Assembly (NCBI GenBank): GCA_013398295.1
Contig: VZSF01000011.1
Span: 434,001 to 498,000, forward strand
Source: Chionis minor
Lineage: Eukaryota > Chordata > Aves > Charadriiformes > Chionididae
Length of the DNA: 64,000 nucleotides
Direction of reading: 5' to 3'
In this document: in pieces, positions 1 to 12,549 of the stretch
Layout of the letters: every line of letters starts with the position of its first letter
Numbering within the stretch: the first letter of the stretch is position 1
Position numbers and translations under genes: made by a program
The notes under the pieces: generated by a model
Seen by the model: the letters and a program-made list of their open reading frames with translations, nothing else
Database searches by the model: none
Told to the model about the DNA's origin: nothing

Positions 1-423
1 ATAATCTGACAGCTGATGGGTATTTCTTATCACTCCAATGTCTTTTATTAGTGTTCAAGAAAATTCATTAGTTTTTAATCATTTCGATCTACAAGCTCTT
101 TGTTAAGGTAAAACATTGAAATGTTAGTGAGATAATGTTTTCTCATTTTAATTAAAAAGGAATTAATTACACATTTCTTTTTAAAAACATAAAGTTTAAC
201 ACAAGCTAAATGTACACCAATTCAGAGTGTATGAGTTGGCAGACTTGAACTTCTTTCTTCGTGTCATAGTGCTTTTAAATTTCTTGAGTTTTTAGGACAG
301 TAGCAGAAACAGACAAAATATTGCCCAATAGATAGAAAGTTACTGTGCTGAATCTGTGTTATATAACACCTATTGGTATGTTGAAGTTGGTTTTGATGTT
401 ATCTACTTTCATAACTGAAAGAG

Positions 424-460
424 ATTCTTAATCAAGATCCTCCCACAGGGGTTAAGAGGC
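424..460. repeat. Hairpin motif, copy A of a dispersed pair
   Basis: The segment begins with ATTCTTAATCAA and ends with a 23-base block centred on CCTCCCACAGGGG. The 8-base arms TCTTAATC (426-433) and GGTTAAGA (450-457) can pair at 7 of 8 positions around a 16-base loop. The same two blocks recur at 1921-1988 in the same order and orientation. I do not recognise the family. An old interspersed repeat is the simplest explanation. Confidence 0.45.
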
Positions 461-1920
461 TGTAATATTTACTTTATTAAAGCAGTGAAATATGTGCCAA
501 TTGCATATCAAATAAACAATTCTATTGGTTTCTGTGGGAATCTTCACAAAGACAGAAACATATTGCTGAGCCATAACCATGTATAAATAAATATAAACCC
601 TAATTACATATCTTGATTTTAAAGTGCTTTAATTCCTCCCAACGTGGATATGTCATCATTACTTACTTTTTTCCCAGAAATGTTTCTCATTTGTAACCCT
701 AACTATAGTAATTTCATGTTCTATTTCTGGACTATGATTAATGAGTGCCATAAGAACATACCAGTGATGGTCAAAATAATTTCCTCCAATTTTTTTTTCC
801 CATATTTTTACATGGGAGAAAATTTTGGAGGACCAAACTGCATGAGATCTTCCCACATAACTATATGGAAATAGATCTGGAAGGAGCCTACAGATATCAC
901 CTTCTCTATGCTTAAATTTTACCTTTGAATTATTCTTTTGATCTAGGGAAAATCAATCTCAACAAATAAAATGGGTTGTGCTCAGGTCATTCCTCTTAAG
1001 ATTCTTGGTGTGTTTGAATCATCACACTTCGGTAATCAGAGGCATACAATTTTTAGCATTGATTATCTGTTTAATACAGCAGCGCTTATTGATCCTTCAA
1101 TGCAGCTTTCAGGTTTTGAGCGTCATGCATTTTTTTACTTGAAGTGTAAACTCAGAGGCATAGCGTCTCATTTTCCTGAGTTCAGAGCCTAATGACCCTT
1201 CTGTATTTGAAAGAGGGCCTTTGCAAAGGAAACACACTCCAGAATTCTAATTTAGCATCTTCTTTAAAGGATCAGATTCAGTGGAAGGATCCTACAACCT
1301 GGCCAAGGAATTACTGCATTACACAAACAGGGTTTTTGGAGGAGAGAGCCTTCCAAGCACTCTGGAGGACTTCAGTTCTCTAGAATTTAAAGTGAATTTT
1401 TAACTACTTCTTTTCTCTGGAGTGTAAATGTCGTAAACTGTGTTTCCATACAGGTGATATTTGCCCTATATTTTGTTTATAAAATCATTCTGATTTTATA
1501 AATTTATTCTGCAACTTCTATACAATACACAAAATATTTTTTCTCACTGGCCTGTCATGATGAATTTTTGCAATCCTGTCATTTTCTGGCAATCTTCCAT
1601 TTTCAGCTATACAGTTTGGAAATATTTTATTTGACTTTCATTGGTAAATCAATGAAAAGGTTGCTTTTCTGACATCTCAGACCATATGAATCATTTTTAA
1701 CATTCTCAAAGTGCTGCCAGGGTATGGACAGTTTATGTCTTCTGCCTGGAACTTAAAAGCAACTAGGGGATGATTGTTTATTTTGTTATAGCAGACTGAA
1801 AATGTTGTAATCCTGTAGTCTATGTACTTCACAGATATGAGAATTAAGGTGGTCTATGAAGACAGAGAGGATTAAGTCCTGAAAGTATGGAAAAATTACT
1901 TATGTGTTAGCTCATTGATA

Positions 1921-1988
1921 ATTCTTAATCAAAGCCACAAAAAATTCCTTGGAAATTTTTCCAGCTCCTCCCACAGGGATTAAGAGGC
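1921..1988. repeat. Hairpin motif, copy B of a dispersed pair
   Basis: This copy shares the 12-base block ATTCTTAATCAA exactly with copy A at 424. It shares the following 23-base block at 22 of 23 positions (1966-1988). The arms TCTTAATC (1923-1930) and GATTAAGA (1978-1985) are perfect 8-base complements. Relative to copy A the loop carries about 31 more bases, including a near-palindromic A/T-rich core. Function and family are unknown. Confidence 0.45.
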
Positions 1989-4429
1989 CATCTTCTCTAT
2001 ATTTAAAAGCCAAAAATTAGTCCTTTAAATCTGATGTCAAACAAACAGCCTTAAATATATATATGGCATGGATAATTTATGAAAGGATAGTGGGCAAAAT
2101 TTTGTAAGTAGAAGTAGTACCCTTTCAGTATTTAGGAGTCTGACTGCACTCATGTAATTTGTTTTATACAGGATTTTTGTTAATAAATGCTCTAGTGCAG
2201 CTTTCTCCATTGTTCTATGCCATATAGTATAATCCAACATGTTGAATCTATATAAAACTCTAAAAGGGAATGCCTCATTATTATAATTTTAACTATATTG
2301 ATTTTTTTCCTCTTACTCAATTTTCTTCATATGTATTTATTTTGTTACTTCCTTCAAACAGTCCAAACTCTGTTTTTTCTTCTCAGTGAGTCACCAGGTA
2401 GAAAACAACACATTAATCTAATTATAGAAATTCATCTTGAGTTCAAAAATTTTTCATATGGTTATTAATGAGCAAGACATTGAATTCAATACTCAGGTTT
2501 TGAAAGAAGATAAATCTAAGTTTAATCAGTTAAAGTGAACTAAATTGGTATATTAGTAAAATGTCTTATAATGAAACATGATGACATTCTAGGTCAGATC
2601 TCTCACCATTTTCAAAATTTTACTCCAAAATACCAGAGGTGGATATCTCTAAGTGCTAGGCAGAGATAAGTTGGCAATCATCTCCATCTAGTAATCTCCT
2701 GTTATGAAGGTTTCCTTCCCTTATATGGGTTTTTCTTCCAGCCCTCTCCATGTAAACCCCATAGTTTCAGTGTGTTTTACTGCTCAAGTTCTTGTGTCTT
2801 TGCCCACCAGTAATATCACATCGCTATGGATGAAAGCCCTCTAAAAACTTTCTCAGTCAAAAGGAAAAATAACAGATTAGGTCAAAAGAGATGATATAAT
2901 TTCGTTCATCTGAATTAAAGTATGGGGACATGCTAAAACAAACTATTTTCACCGAAAAACAGCAAAGTTCAGCGTAACTAAAATAAAGCCTACAGTGTAA
3001 CGACGATTGATAAAGCTCCTACCTTTGCAGTTTGTGTTCCATGGTGGGAAGACCCTTAACATTTGCTGTAAGAGTCATGAAAAGTATCTTCTTTCATTTT
3101 GAACAGAAGTCAATGAGAACTGGAAAAAGGAAAAAGGATTATTCGTGTTCAGAGTTGTAGGATGAGAATGAAAAAGATATGTGTAAAGAATTCTGAGAGG
3201 GGCAATATTATTTGGTCTTCATTTATTTCTACAGAAATCAGTACTGGGAGCTCACATAGATTTTTTTGCCCAAGACCACAATTAGCACAATAACCATGCA
3301 AAACATTTTAATGAATGGACAAAGAAAAGGGAACAGAAGTAATGGATAATGAGACTGCAGATGAATTGAAAATTTTCAAAGGCAGAATTTCCCTTTCTGA
3401 AATGATAAAGTATTGTATCTGTCTGTCTAATTTAGCCTAGCTGTCATAGTGGGGCCCGTGTCTTCCTTTTGGTAGCACAGTGTGTGTAAGCTGCTTAAAG
3501 TCCCTGATTTACATGGCGGATAGTAGATCAGTGTTGCTATTTAACTGATCCGTAATACTATGCATGCCAACAGTCCCCAAAAGCAAAAGTACAAATTAAT
3601 CCAACCAAGGCACCTGACTGACTTCAAAAAAACTAGTCAGCATGATAATTACACAAAAATGCTGCAAAGAATGCCATTTCATCTCAAGGATAAAAAAAAA
3701 AATGTTCCTACCCACCTGAATTCTTACATGTTCTGTATTAAACCTCCACATCGCTATTACTAACCTCACCTACTAGATATCATCAGTGTATTTCCAAGGT
3801 ACACATTGTTTCTCTGCAGAAAACTTCAGTTATGGTGGTGTCTTACTTATGTTCTTTAGAAACTGGACTGAGATCCCACTGCATTTTGTGTAGTTCTTTC
3901 AACAGCTCTTTATTAGAACTTTAGAGATATTTTTTAATTTTTTACAAAGAGAACCTCGTGGACCGAAATATCTGTCTTGTACATATCAACATTTTTTATA
4001 TGACAATCTAAATGATGTGTGCTAATTAAAAAAACCTGAACCATAACTGGATAAATCGGAATTGCTATCATCAAAGTATCTCCTTCTTTTAGACGAATTC
4101 TATCAAGCATAAAAGCATTACTCAGGAATGCACAGAGATGTTTCTTCATCAAACTGAATGACATTGTTTGAGCTTTTCCTAAGCAAGAAGAGTAGATTCC
4201 TTATCTGAAGATTCCTGTTCAAAGGTGTTTTATTCATAGCCTTATTTTGATTATAGGTCTATACAAAAATTAATGCCTGGTTCCATAATGGTAGTTTCTA
4301 AGTTTCTCCTTCAATACATCAGTTACATAAATTAAATATTTAAACATCTTTATTATATTGTGTAACATTGGCAGGTATTGCCAAAGCAGCTTTCTACCTT
4401 GATCTAGGTGTATAACATCCAAGAACAGC

Positions 4430-4468
4430 AAAATTATTTTGGTTCACAAAATTATTTTGAACCAAAAT
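4430..4468. repeat. Overlapping direct and inverted repeat
   Basis: The 12-mer AAAATTATTTTG occurs at 4430-4441 and again at 4448-4459. Overlapping this, ATTTTGGTTCA (4436-4446) and TGAACCAAAAT (4458-4468) form a perfect 11-bp inverted repeat with an 11-bp loop. A slippage or template-switch origin is plausible. No transposon family is implied. Confidence 0.6.
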
Positions 4469-5780
4469 CCAGCATGGAATTCTCAGTATCATACCTGTTC
4501 TCTGTCTAAGAAATTTTAATTTTTGATAACTGATATAGATGAAGTCTTCTGACTCCAAGACTGGACTGGATGAGGATTCAGGATTGATGACTTGCATTGA
4601 CTCGGCATATTAGATACTAAGACAGAATATTTAGCTAAATGGGATTTCAGGGTAGTGGCTTAATTGTTTGGACAGAATGGTGATAAATGCAGATTTTTTT
4701 ATCAACTTTTTGAAAGCATATTGTGCCATGCAATGAGATATGCTGTGACTGGCGTATTGCAGACATTTTCCTCAGTACAGGAAGCTTTTTGCAATCAAAT
4801 GCTGCAATGAAGAGATAGAAATGCTGCAGCTCAGTTGAAAACGATCAGCTAGTTCCATAAGAACAGATGGAATAAATGCTTGCGATATTAGGACTCTAAA
4901 AGCTGCATTTAAACTGAAAAATCTGAACATAAAGTTATAATGTTTCTGAATAGAGCAACAAATTATCATTTTTTATCTCCCTTATTATTCTGATCTGTGG
5001 TGCTTGCAGCACGTACGTCTGTTTCAAACAAGGTCTGGGTACCTTCCTTCGCTTTATAGACGAACATATTTTACAAGCTACAAGCTAAGGCTGTGCTGTA
5101 GCATAGACAATAGTTACCACCGGAAGTATTAAATTTCTGGGAGAATGAGGAAGGCTTTAGGGGTAAAAAGACCTTTTGCAGGTGGAGAGGACTCTTGTGA
5201 AGTTTGATGGGACATGGAGGATTTGAGTGTGCTCAGAAAGGGGAAAACACACAGAAGTCAACCTTGAGCATCTGAGAAGAAATACATTATCTTTCTTCAT
5301 CTGAAGAAAATGACTAGTGTGCAATTTTTCTAGCAGGTAGCCTTCTAAAGTCAAAGGGAAGTGCCAGCCTAAATTTCTCTCCTCACAAGGATACTTTCTG
5401 GACTTCCCTTTGGTGACTAAATTGGAGATTAATAAAGCCCGGATAAAGACTTTTGCCATACTGTATGACGTTTGTAATCTCGGTTACAAATGGAAAAAAA
5501 GAAGAGGCAGTCTGAAGAACTTGGATACTTGGATAAAGAACACACACAGATAACGTTAACTATGAGGAGAAATCCCTATAATCCATTCATGCTAGAACAA
5601 AACGCCTGTCTCTGAGGTTCTGTTATTAATTACTTTCAAGCTACAGCGGTTCTGTCTTTAGTTAGCAAGCATGTTTAAACCACTATGTAAGGATAGAAGT
5701 GAATAAAAACTTGTAAATCAGTATGATATAGAAGACTGGTTCCCATAAGACAATAAATCTAGGGTATCAATCGTACAACA

Positions 5781-6417
5781 GACAATTTGCCCTTGTGGCC
5801 AAGAAGGCCAGTGGCATTCTGGGGTGTATCAAGAGGAGTGTGGCAAGCAGGTCAAGGGAGGTCATCCTCCCCCTCTACTCTGCCCTGGTGAGACCACAAC
5901 TTGAGTACTGTGTCCAGTTCTGGGCTCCCCAGTTTAAGAAAGACAGGGAACTGCTGGAGAGGGTGCAGCGAAGGGCCACGAAGATGAATAGGGGGCTGGA
6001 ATATCTTTTTTATGAGGAAAGGCTGAGGGAGTTGGGTCTTTTTAGCCTAGAAAAGAGAAGGCTGAGGAGGGATCTCATCAATGCTTACAAATACTTAAAG
6101 GGAGGGTGCCAGGAGGAGGGGGCCAGTCTTTTTTCAGTGATACCCAGTGATAGTACAAGGGGCAATAGGTACAAACTTGAATATAGGAAATTCCATCTTA
6201 ACATGAGGAGGAACTTCTTTACTTTGAGGGTAGCAGAGCACTGCAACAGGCTGCCCAGAGAGGCGGTGGAGTCTCTGACTCTGGAGACATTCAAAACTCG
6301 ACTGCATGTCATCCTATGCTGTAGGCACCTGCTGTAGGCAAACCTGCTCTGGCAGGAAGGTTGGACCTGACGAACTCTAGAGGTCCCTTCCAACCCTTAA
6401 TATTCTGTGATTCTGTA
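5781..6417 (+). mobile_element. CR1 LINE, 5'-truncated, 3' end intact
   Basis: This CR1 (chicken repeat 1) non-LTR retrotransposon is cut at its 5' end near 5781 and keeps the last part of ORF2, the short 3' untranslated region and the terminal octamers. The 3' end reads into CCCTTCCAACCC followed by ATTCTGTG and a second, degenerate octamer (ATTCTGTA), with no poly(A), as is standard for CR1. The encoded part is open for 180 codons without interruption, unlike most other copies here, so this is among the least decayed CR1s in the window. Its sequence is close to the CR1s at 17.9 and 27.8 kb, which suggests one subfamily. Confidence 0.93.
5795..6337 (+). pseudogene. CR1 ORF2 C-terminal fragment (post-RT region)
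   Basis: This 180-codon open frame encodes the C-terminal end of the CR1 ORF2 protein, downstream of the reverse-transcriptase catalytic box. Family landmarks seen in order are [29 protein letters not shown], a [19 protein letters not shown] block, [16 protein letters not shown] and [16 protein letters not shown], ending at the natural C-terminal stop. The endonuclease domain and nearly all of the RT domain are missing through 5' truncation; a full ORF2 is roughly five times longer. The first ATG is only an internal methionine or upstream codon and not a real start. It cannot encode an active enzyme. Confidence 0.9.
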
Positions 6418-8708
6418 ATTTCACAATGCTGTTTCTTCTGCAAAATAGTTTAATCATACTGTACTTCATTTATAGATGACACTATGAAAATATATTAACT
6501 GCTGAAATTAAAAGTGGAAAACAAGGAAACATAGTAATACAATATATCAAAATAATGCTACAAATGATTTTTCCATGAGTTTTGTAGTCCATCAACTTCA
6601 CAATGTTGAAGTTCTTTGATCTGTGCTTTTTATCTTATTGATAAAAAGATGGCTGTTTAAAATTCTGTCTTATCTAACAAAACCATCATTAAGTGAGAAA
6701 TCTGTAAATTACACAGAAAAGATACTGTAAAATACCTTGAAGTGTTTGTAGCTTTAAAAATATCTAACATTTGCCACCAAAATTATTATATAGATGTGAC
6801 TGTAAAATATATGACAACACAAGATCTCTGATTATGGTGTTTCATATGATGAGCACATAAGACTTTTGATCATAGCACAAAGGAACTTTTACTTAAGGAA
6901 TGATCTAAAGATGTGCTTTCAATATTATCTGAAACCACAGTTTTTTAATTTTTTCTGTACAATGATCCTCTGATATTTCAAGAGTCTTGATAAAGGAGAT
7001 AATAACTGGAAAAAAATGGAGAAAAAGACACCGAAGTTTCTGTTCAAAAAGGATTTTTCAGGAAGATGCTTTTACTCTGATTCAAAGCTATCTGACAGAA
7101 AAATAGTATCTACCAGCTCTCAATTTTAATAATGTATAGCCATGCCAGAGGCTACTTTTGTCAGTCCCTCTTGTTCCTGGCTACTTTACATAGTTCTGAG
7201 CTCTTCGGTACATCAAAGTGAGTATGAAATCTTGAAATACAGTGCATAATCTCAGTGTCACTGCTTGATTTTAGTAATGGAAATACTTCAAGTGGTCATT
7301 TCTGTTGAACGAAGACAGGAGGAAAAGCAAAAAGGATGTGTTCAAAGATGCTGTATGAATGGTTAAAATGCTAGAGGAGTGCATCATGATTCTTTACTGG
7401 TTTTTGCAAACTTTTATTTTATAGAAAGCATGAGTAAATAGCTTGGCTGTGGGGGGTTTTCATCATCCTTTGCTTGGGTTACAGAAAAGGAACAAAACAC
7501 ACAGTTTGAAAAAACACACACAGATAAGAAAAAAAACAAAGCAAAACAAACCTAATAAAACCACTGCAGAGAATTTCACTGCTCCTTTGACTATGAAAAT
7601 CATCTGCTCTCATCTCCCTGTGCTAGCTTCCATATAATCACTGCATCAGCTTTGAGGTTCAAGTTCAACAGAGTATCACTCTATGTTCTGCTCTAAAGGC
7701 ATTGAACAGCTTTTTGAGCAAAGTGGAACAAAGAATCAAAGAGAACTAGTTTATAACTATGAGTTTACTATTAAGTTCTGAATAGGCGAGGTCCAGAACT
7801 TTCAGCGCTGACTAGAGCAATAGAAGTTATTCAGTAATTACTAAAAGTTATCCTGAATAATCAGTTTGGTGCTTTATGCAAAATATTCCAGTGATAACAG
7901 TGCCTGTAGATCTTTTCACTGAATCCAGAAAACCATCATAGGGAGTTTTGAAGTGTCCCTCTATAAAATAGAAAAAACTTTGGGCTAGTTCCTATAAAAG
8001 TCACCTGTCATTACATGGGGACTTGTAATATTTTAGGAACAAACTGAACTGTTCAGGATGCAACACCAGTTACTAGTGAAAGCAAAGGAATAACTAAAAG
8101 AACAAAGAGGATTGGAGAAAACAGACTTGTTTTAAATTGAACTGTTTCAAAAATGAATAGATTTGTGGAGCCATACTGCCACCACCTTTACAGGCATTAA
8201 TGTAACATAATTTAACTGAATATTTGGCAATACCTGGGTAAAATTCCATGACAACATGCTGCATCTAAGCCAGAAGTGTCCAAACTCCCTAGCCTAAATG
8301 CTCTTCTCATTTAACTTCTGCTTGAGGGCTGATATTGCAGAGAAAATAAACCTGCATCTGCACTGCTCCCGTGAAAGAATGTCTGTAAGGTCATTTCCCT
8401 GTAGAGTCTATAGAGGAAAAAAATTGTGGCCCTTCTCCCAGTCATTCTCTTCATGATCAACCGCCTTTATCTGTCTCCAGAGAGAAGATACCCTCTGCAC
8501 ACTAGTGGTTGAATCCCTCACTAAGGTAGTTATCGTATCTGCCTGCTGCCTCCAATCGCTGTAAGGACACAGTGCCATGTAAACATTCAACAACACACAT
8601 GTACTCCTGGCAGATCAGAGAAGCTGACCCAACATTTAAACAAAGTCAAGCATAAAGAAAAAGTAAGTGTTTTGCAGCAGCTTTTTTGTCCTGGGTTTTT
8701 TAGGGGTT

Positions 8709-8734
8709 GGTTTTGTTTTGTTTTGTTTTTTTTT
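8709..8734. repeat. (TTTTG)n simple repeat running into poly-T
   Basis: Three to four TTTTG units are followed by a run of nine or so T. This is a low-complexity tract that makes a short T-rich open frame nearby look like a hydrophobic peptide. That frame should not be taken as coding. Confidence 0.85.
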
Positions 8735-9607
8735 ATTTCCCACTTTATTTTTCAGAAAACACTAGAAAAGCCCCTTTCAAGTCCCCCAGTTGGAAATGCT
8801 CCTCCATGAAGGGATTTCCAAGAACACAGAGTTGGAAAGCTGATCTCTCATCTTCTTTTTCACCCTCTGCCCTATCAGGGATTTCCAGTCACCAACAGCT
8901 ACTATACTGCTCCCAGGAGGTTCTTACCATTCTAATTCTGACACAGATGAGAAAACCAAAGGAAACAACTGTCACTAACTGAGGACTTTTAGACATATTT
9001 GCTTTTCTCTAGCTTTGATAGTAGCTTAAGAGCAGGACAGGCTGTCTTTTACCAGTGGCTCCTCTGAGCTCAGTTGGATTGAGTCAGATCCTATAATATT
9101 ATCCTCTAGTTACTAAGACCGAGAAGCAGCTGAAACAAGGAAGACTCATTGAATACTCAATGTTGTCCTGCTTCCTGCTTCACATCAGTGAAGTCTTGTG
9201 GTTGCAAGAGAAATCATAGAACCATAGAATATAAAATATGGAAAATGAGAAGAGCAGCTGTGGAGATCACACTTCCTATCTTCTCGCTGTATCGATGAGA
9301 CTTAAAAACTACAATAAATTAAATCTGACATGCATTTAGTTCATATTAATTTATCACATTCATACTAATTTATCAAATTAGTTTTTCCTCAGAATGCAGT
9401 ACCTATGTAAGAGCATGACATTTAGGGTCTCTGGCCACCCAAGATCTCAGACTACCACTTGGATACCAATGAGCAGGGGGTACTAACATACAGTCTCCTC
9501 CCTCTAGTCCTAAAACTTATGACACTGTTCATATGATATTGGGCTAAATAAAGAAAATCAAAGGGGTTTACATCCTGTAAGGAGTCTGAGTTTGTAGAAG
9601 AAAAGAT

Positions 9608-9629
9608 AAAAAAAAAAAAAAAAAAAAAA
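9608..9629. repeat. A(22) homopolymer
   Basis: An uninterrupted run of 22 A. An AATAAA lies about 60 bases upstream, farther than a usual poly(A) signal. The length is polymorphism-prone and sequencing-sensitive. Confidence 0.9.
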
Positions 9630-10270
9630 TTCCAGTTGTTTGGGTTTACTCCTTCTTGGAACTAAAAAAAAACATAAAAGCCATCTGCTTGGACTCTGAT
9701 GGCTGTGAGTTTGTTGATGTACAAGCTCTTATCATAATTTTATCTACCTACCTGAGTGTATGTCTTATATCCCTATGGCACTTTCCGGATTAGGTTTTAC
9801 TTAGGTCCAAGGCTATGGCTCTGCATTAAACAACCAAACAATGTGTTTTACCAGTTAAGATGAGGTGGGAGAGGGATATAACGAACGTCCTAATCAGCTC
9901 TTGGGATTGCTAAAGGCTTTACATCTACTTAGAGCATCCAGACAGAAGATGTTCACAGATGTGCTTAATGTCTTTGTGCGCTTTGGTAGCGTAGTCCTCA
10001 TAACAATGCAGCATCTGCTCAGTGACAAAGACACTTCAGTAGCACAGAATAGACAAAGAAAAAAAAATCCCTTATCTTTTATTTGCGCAAAACACTTGAG
10101 CAACTGCAGCTCGGTTACATAACCTACTTGCGGAGAGGGGAAAAATGGTCAGATATAGAGTGCCAGGAACAGTTATTGTGAAATTATATTATGGTCCAGG
10201 GACCATAAATCGCATGACAGGGAAGTGCCTGGCAACTGCTATGCAAACTCAGCAAAGTTGTATGCACATT

Positions 10271-10290
10271 AAAAAAAAAAAAAAAAAAAA
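10271..10290. repeat. A(20) homopolymer
   Basis: An uninterrupted run of 20 A followed by an A-rich stretch to about 10345. No clear poly(A) signal or parent gene was recognised upstream. Confidence 0.9.
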
Positions 10291-11903
10291 GCCCACAGAA
10301 GAAAAAAACAAGAAAAGCAAACAAATAGAAGACAAAAACTTTGGCAATTTTTTGAGTGTTGAATTAAGACTTCACAACCTAGAGCAGAGTTAAACAACAC
10401 TGCAGAATGCCTTCTACACAGGTTGAAAATATTTTGAAATGTTCTGAGTTGCTTTTAAACACTTAGCATCTTCTAGAAAAATCTGTCTGCTGAGCATGGA
10501 GAGTGAAGACAGAGTCATAATAGTGAACAAATACTTCCAGCACATATTCTGGAAGTGATTGCACTCATTATTTTAAAATGCATGACGCTTGCACAGATGC
10601 CTTTGTGAATCCTGCAAAAGTATCATGCCATAGAAAAATTATCTCTAATGTTTGCAGCAACTGTGTATTTATGTATGATTGAGAGTTCAGTAACTACATA
10701 ACTGACTACATAAGTGTTATAATTTTAATTTCTATTCAGTCTCTTTATAAACTTCTTTCAAAGTTTGGCTATGTGCATTGCTTTGTCAGGAAAAGTATCT
10801 CTACTTCAGCATTTTAACTGTAATTAATGATGACACTTACCTTGATTGTTGCCAAGTTTATATTCCCTAAGAGATGGAACAAAACACACAACGTGTGAAT
10901 TATTTATACTTCCATATGGAGGCTTATTGTTAATACTTTCTCAGTAATTCTTAAGCATTAGATCTTAATGAGAAAATGTAGATCACTGGTGCATTTGGTT
11001 CAAAATATAAACAGAAGCATGTATCCAAAGAGATGAAAATGCTATTGTACTTCAAAAATGAACAGTAAAGAAACCTTTCTTCCTGTCAAAATTGCTGTGA
11101 CAGCTTTCTGAATGCATCTATACATGAACCTAGACACCTTTCTCTGCCATATAATCTTCCTTTGAACAATGACACACTGCCAATATTTTAACAAGGAGCT
11201 TCCATAAGCTCAAAATAAAATAAAAACCTCTGTTGTCCTGTGGTATTCCTCAAATGCTAGGCACCCTGTGATCTATTGCAGGTTGAAGGAATGACATGAT
11301 AAATGTCTTTACTTTCTAATTTAAACAGTTCTCTTATTAAGAGGGAACGGACGGTAGCATTCGATACAGAAGCTTTAATTTATACATTGGGTGGAACTGG
11401 TGCAGTGTCTTCAAAGTAGTAGCTCAAGTGGGGTTAGCAGCAGCTCAAATGTGCTCTGGATTTCCTGCAGTTTGTACAGAGGGAGCCCTGGACCCACTGT
11501 AAGTATCGTGCATCATGTTCTGCTAGCTATTAGTCCAAAATATAGCTAATACTTGGCTTTGTTTCTTAGATCAACATGCTAAAGTTTTCTTTTCATTGCT
11601 CTTCAAAAATATCAAGGTATTTGTTAACACATGTGGAAATAGAAACTTGGAAACAAGATTGATCAGAAAAAGAAAAAAATTCTTCTACTTTCCTTTGTGT
11701 CTACACACAAATATCTAGGTATATTATTATAGTCATATAATAGACAATATTTCTGTCATATTTCTGTACATTCTGACCCTAGTATATGTTAAATGTATAG
11801 TTAAACTTCCCTTAAAATCTTCTTTGCCCACAGTTTTCTCTGCCTAAAAGGAAACAATCCTTTTTACATACATTTTTCATTAGGGTTTAATTTCATTTCA
11901 TCC

Positions 11904-11979
11904 TCCCTGTGGCAGGGGGGGTAGGACCAGGTAATATTTGAAGGTCCCTTCCAACCCAAATCATTCTATGATTCTATGA
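11904..11979 (+). mobile_element. CR1 3'-end stub
   Basis: About 75 bases of a CR1 3' untranslated region. The segment runs from the GGCAGGGGGG block through AAGGTCCCTTCCAACCC and ends in two terminal octamers, ATTCTATG ATTCTATG. No ORF2 sequence remains. This extreme 5' truncation is typical of CR1 insertions. Confidence 0.88.
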
Positions 11980-12549
11980 CTTCTGTTGTTCTTAGATATT
12001 TGGGACCCAGAATAAAACAACATGTAACATGTAAAAAACAATACAGCATGTGAAGGGAACTTCAAAGTCTGTCTGGAGTCTCTGCAGAGGAAGAAAGTCC
12101 TTAAAGAACTGTCATTCTTAGCACACGTGTGTGTAAAAATCACAGGCAAACACTTTGCACAACATAGTCTTGCTATATTGTCTGATTTCTTGACAATAAC
12201 TTTTCTGCACACCATCTGATCTTTTAAAATACATCAAATGATAGCGGAGAAAGTGGATGCAGCATTTCTTCCCAGATGATAGGACTAATCAAAGACTTTT
12301 TCTCTTTCCTGTACTTTTCTGTACCTCTGTATTTGCAGATTATCTCGCTGTCCGAGTAGAACTCTGATGTTGAGAAGCAAGGTGCTAATTGAGTTTTGCA
12401 TATATTTGCTGGCATCAGGTGCAGAAAATGAGAGGATTTACACACTATTTGTCCTTTCCAAGTTGTGTTTTTGCCCCAGTCATTGGAGAGATGCTAAAAC
12501 CATACAACTTAACCTAACTCTCCATCTCACTCCCTTTGGGTACAATTTC
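11980..12549. other. Unique sequence between two CR1 copies
   Basis: Only short open frames of 64-84 codons with no recognisable domains are present. No regulatory or RNA feature was identified. Confidence 0.55.

Larger units (their letters stand above)
1..5780. other. AT-rich unique sequence, no gene seen
   Basis: This stretch has no reading frame longer than about 100 codons, and none resembles a known protein. There is no CR1 octamer tail or other repeat that I recognise apart from the short motifs listed separately. The block from about 990 to 1420 has mixed, non-repetitive composition with two short open frames end to end (971-1192 and 1192-1383). These lack family features and are most likely chance. 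The sequence is consistent with intergenic or intronic avian DNA. Confidence 0.6.
6418..11903. other. AT-rich unique sequence, no gene seen
   Basis: No coding region can be supported here. There are short homopolymer and simple-repeat tracts (listed separately) and scattered open frames below about 92 codons without recognisable domains. Two long A-runs at 9608-9629 and 10271-10290 could be retrocopy tails, but no parent gene is recognisable upstream of either. Confidence 0.6.

Noticed and set aside
6085..6393. 102-codon minus-strand frame, and similar minus-strand frames at 27949-28248
   Set aside because: They are antisense shadows of the CR1 ORF2 C-terminus.
8408..8596. 62-codon minus-strand frame with Trp/Arg/Glu-rich, protein-like composition
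   Set aside because: It is too short, with stops just upstream in frame and no family I can recognise.
9212..9232. ATCATAGAACCATAGAAT resembling reverse CR1 octamers
   Set aside because: Sequence beyond the octamer-like part does not match any CR1 3' region, so a chance match cannot be excluded.
9955..10020. Sequence resembling a tRNA A-box (GGTAGCGTAGT)
   Set aside because: No B-box or cloverleaf could be formed around it.
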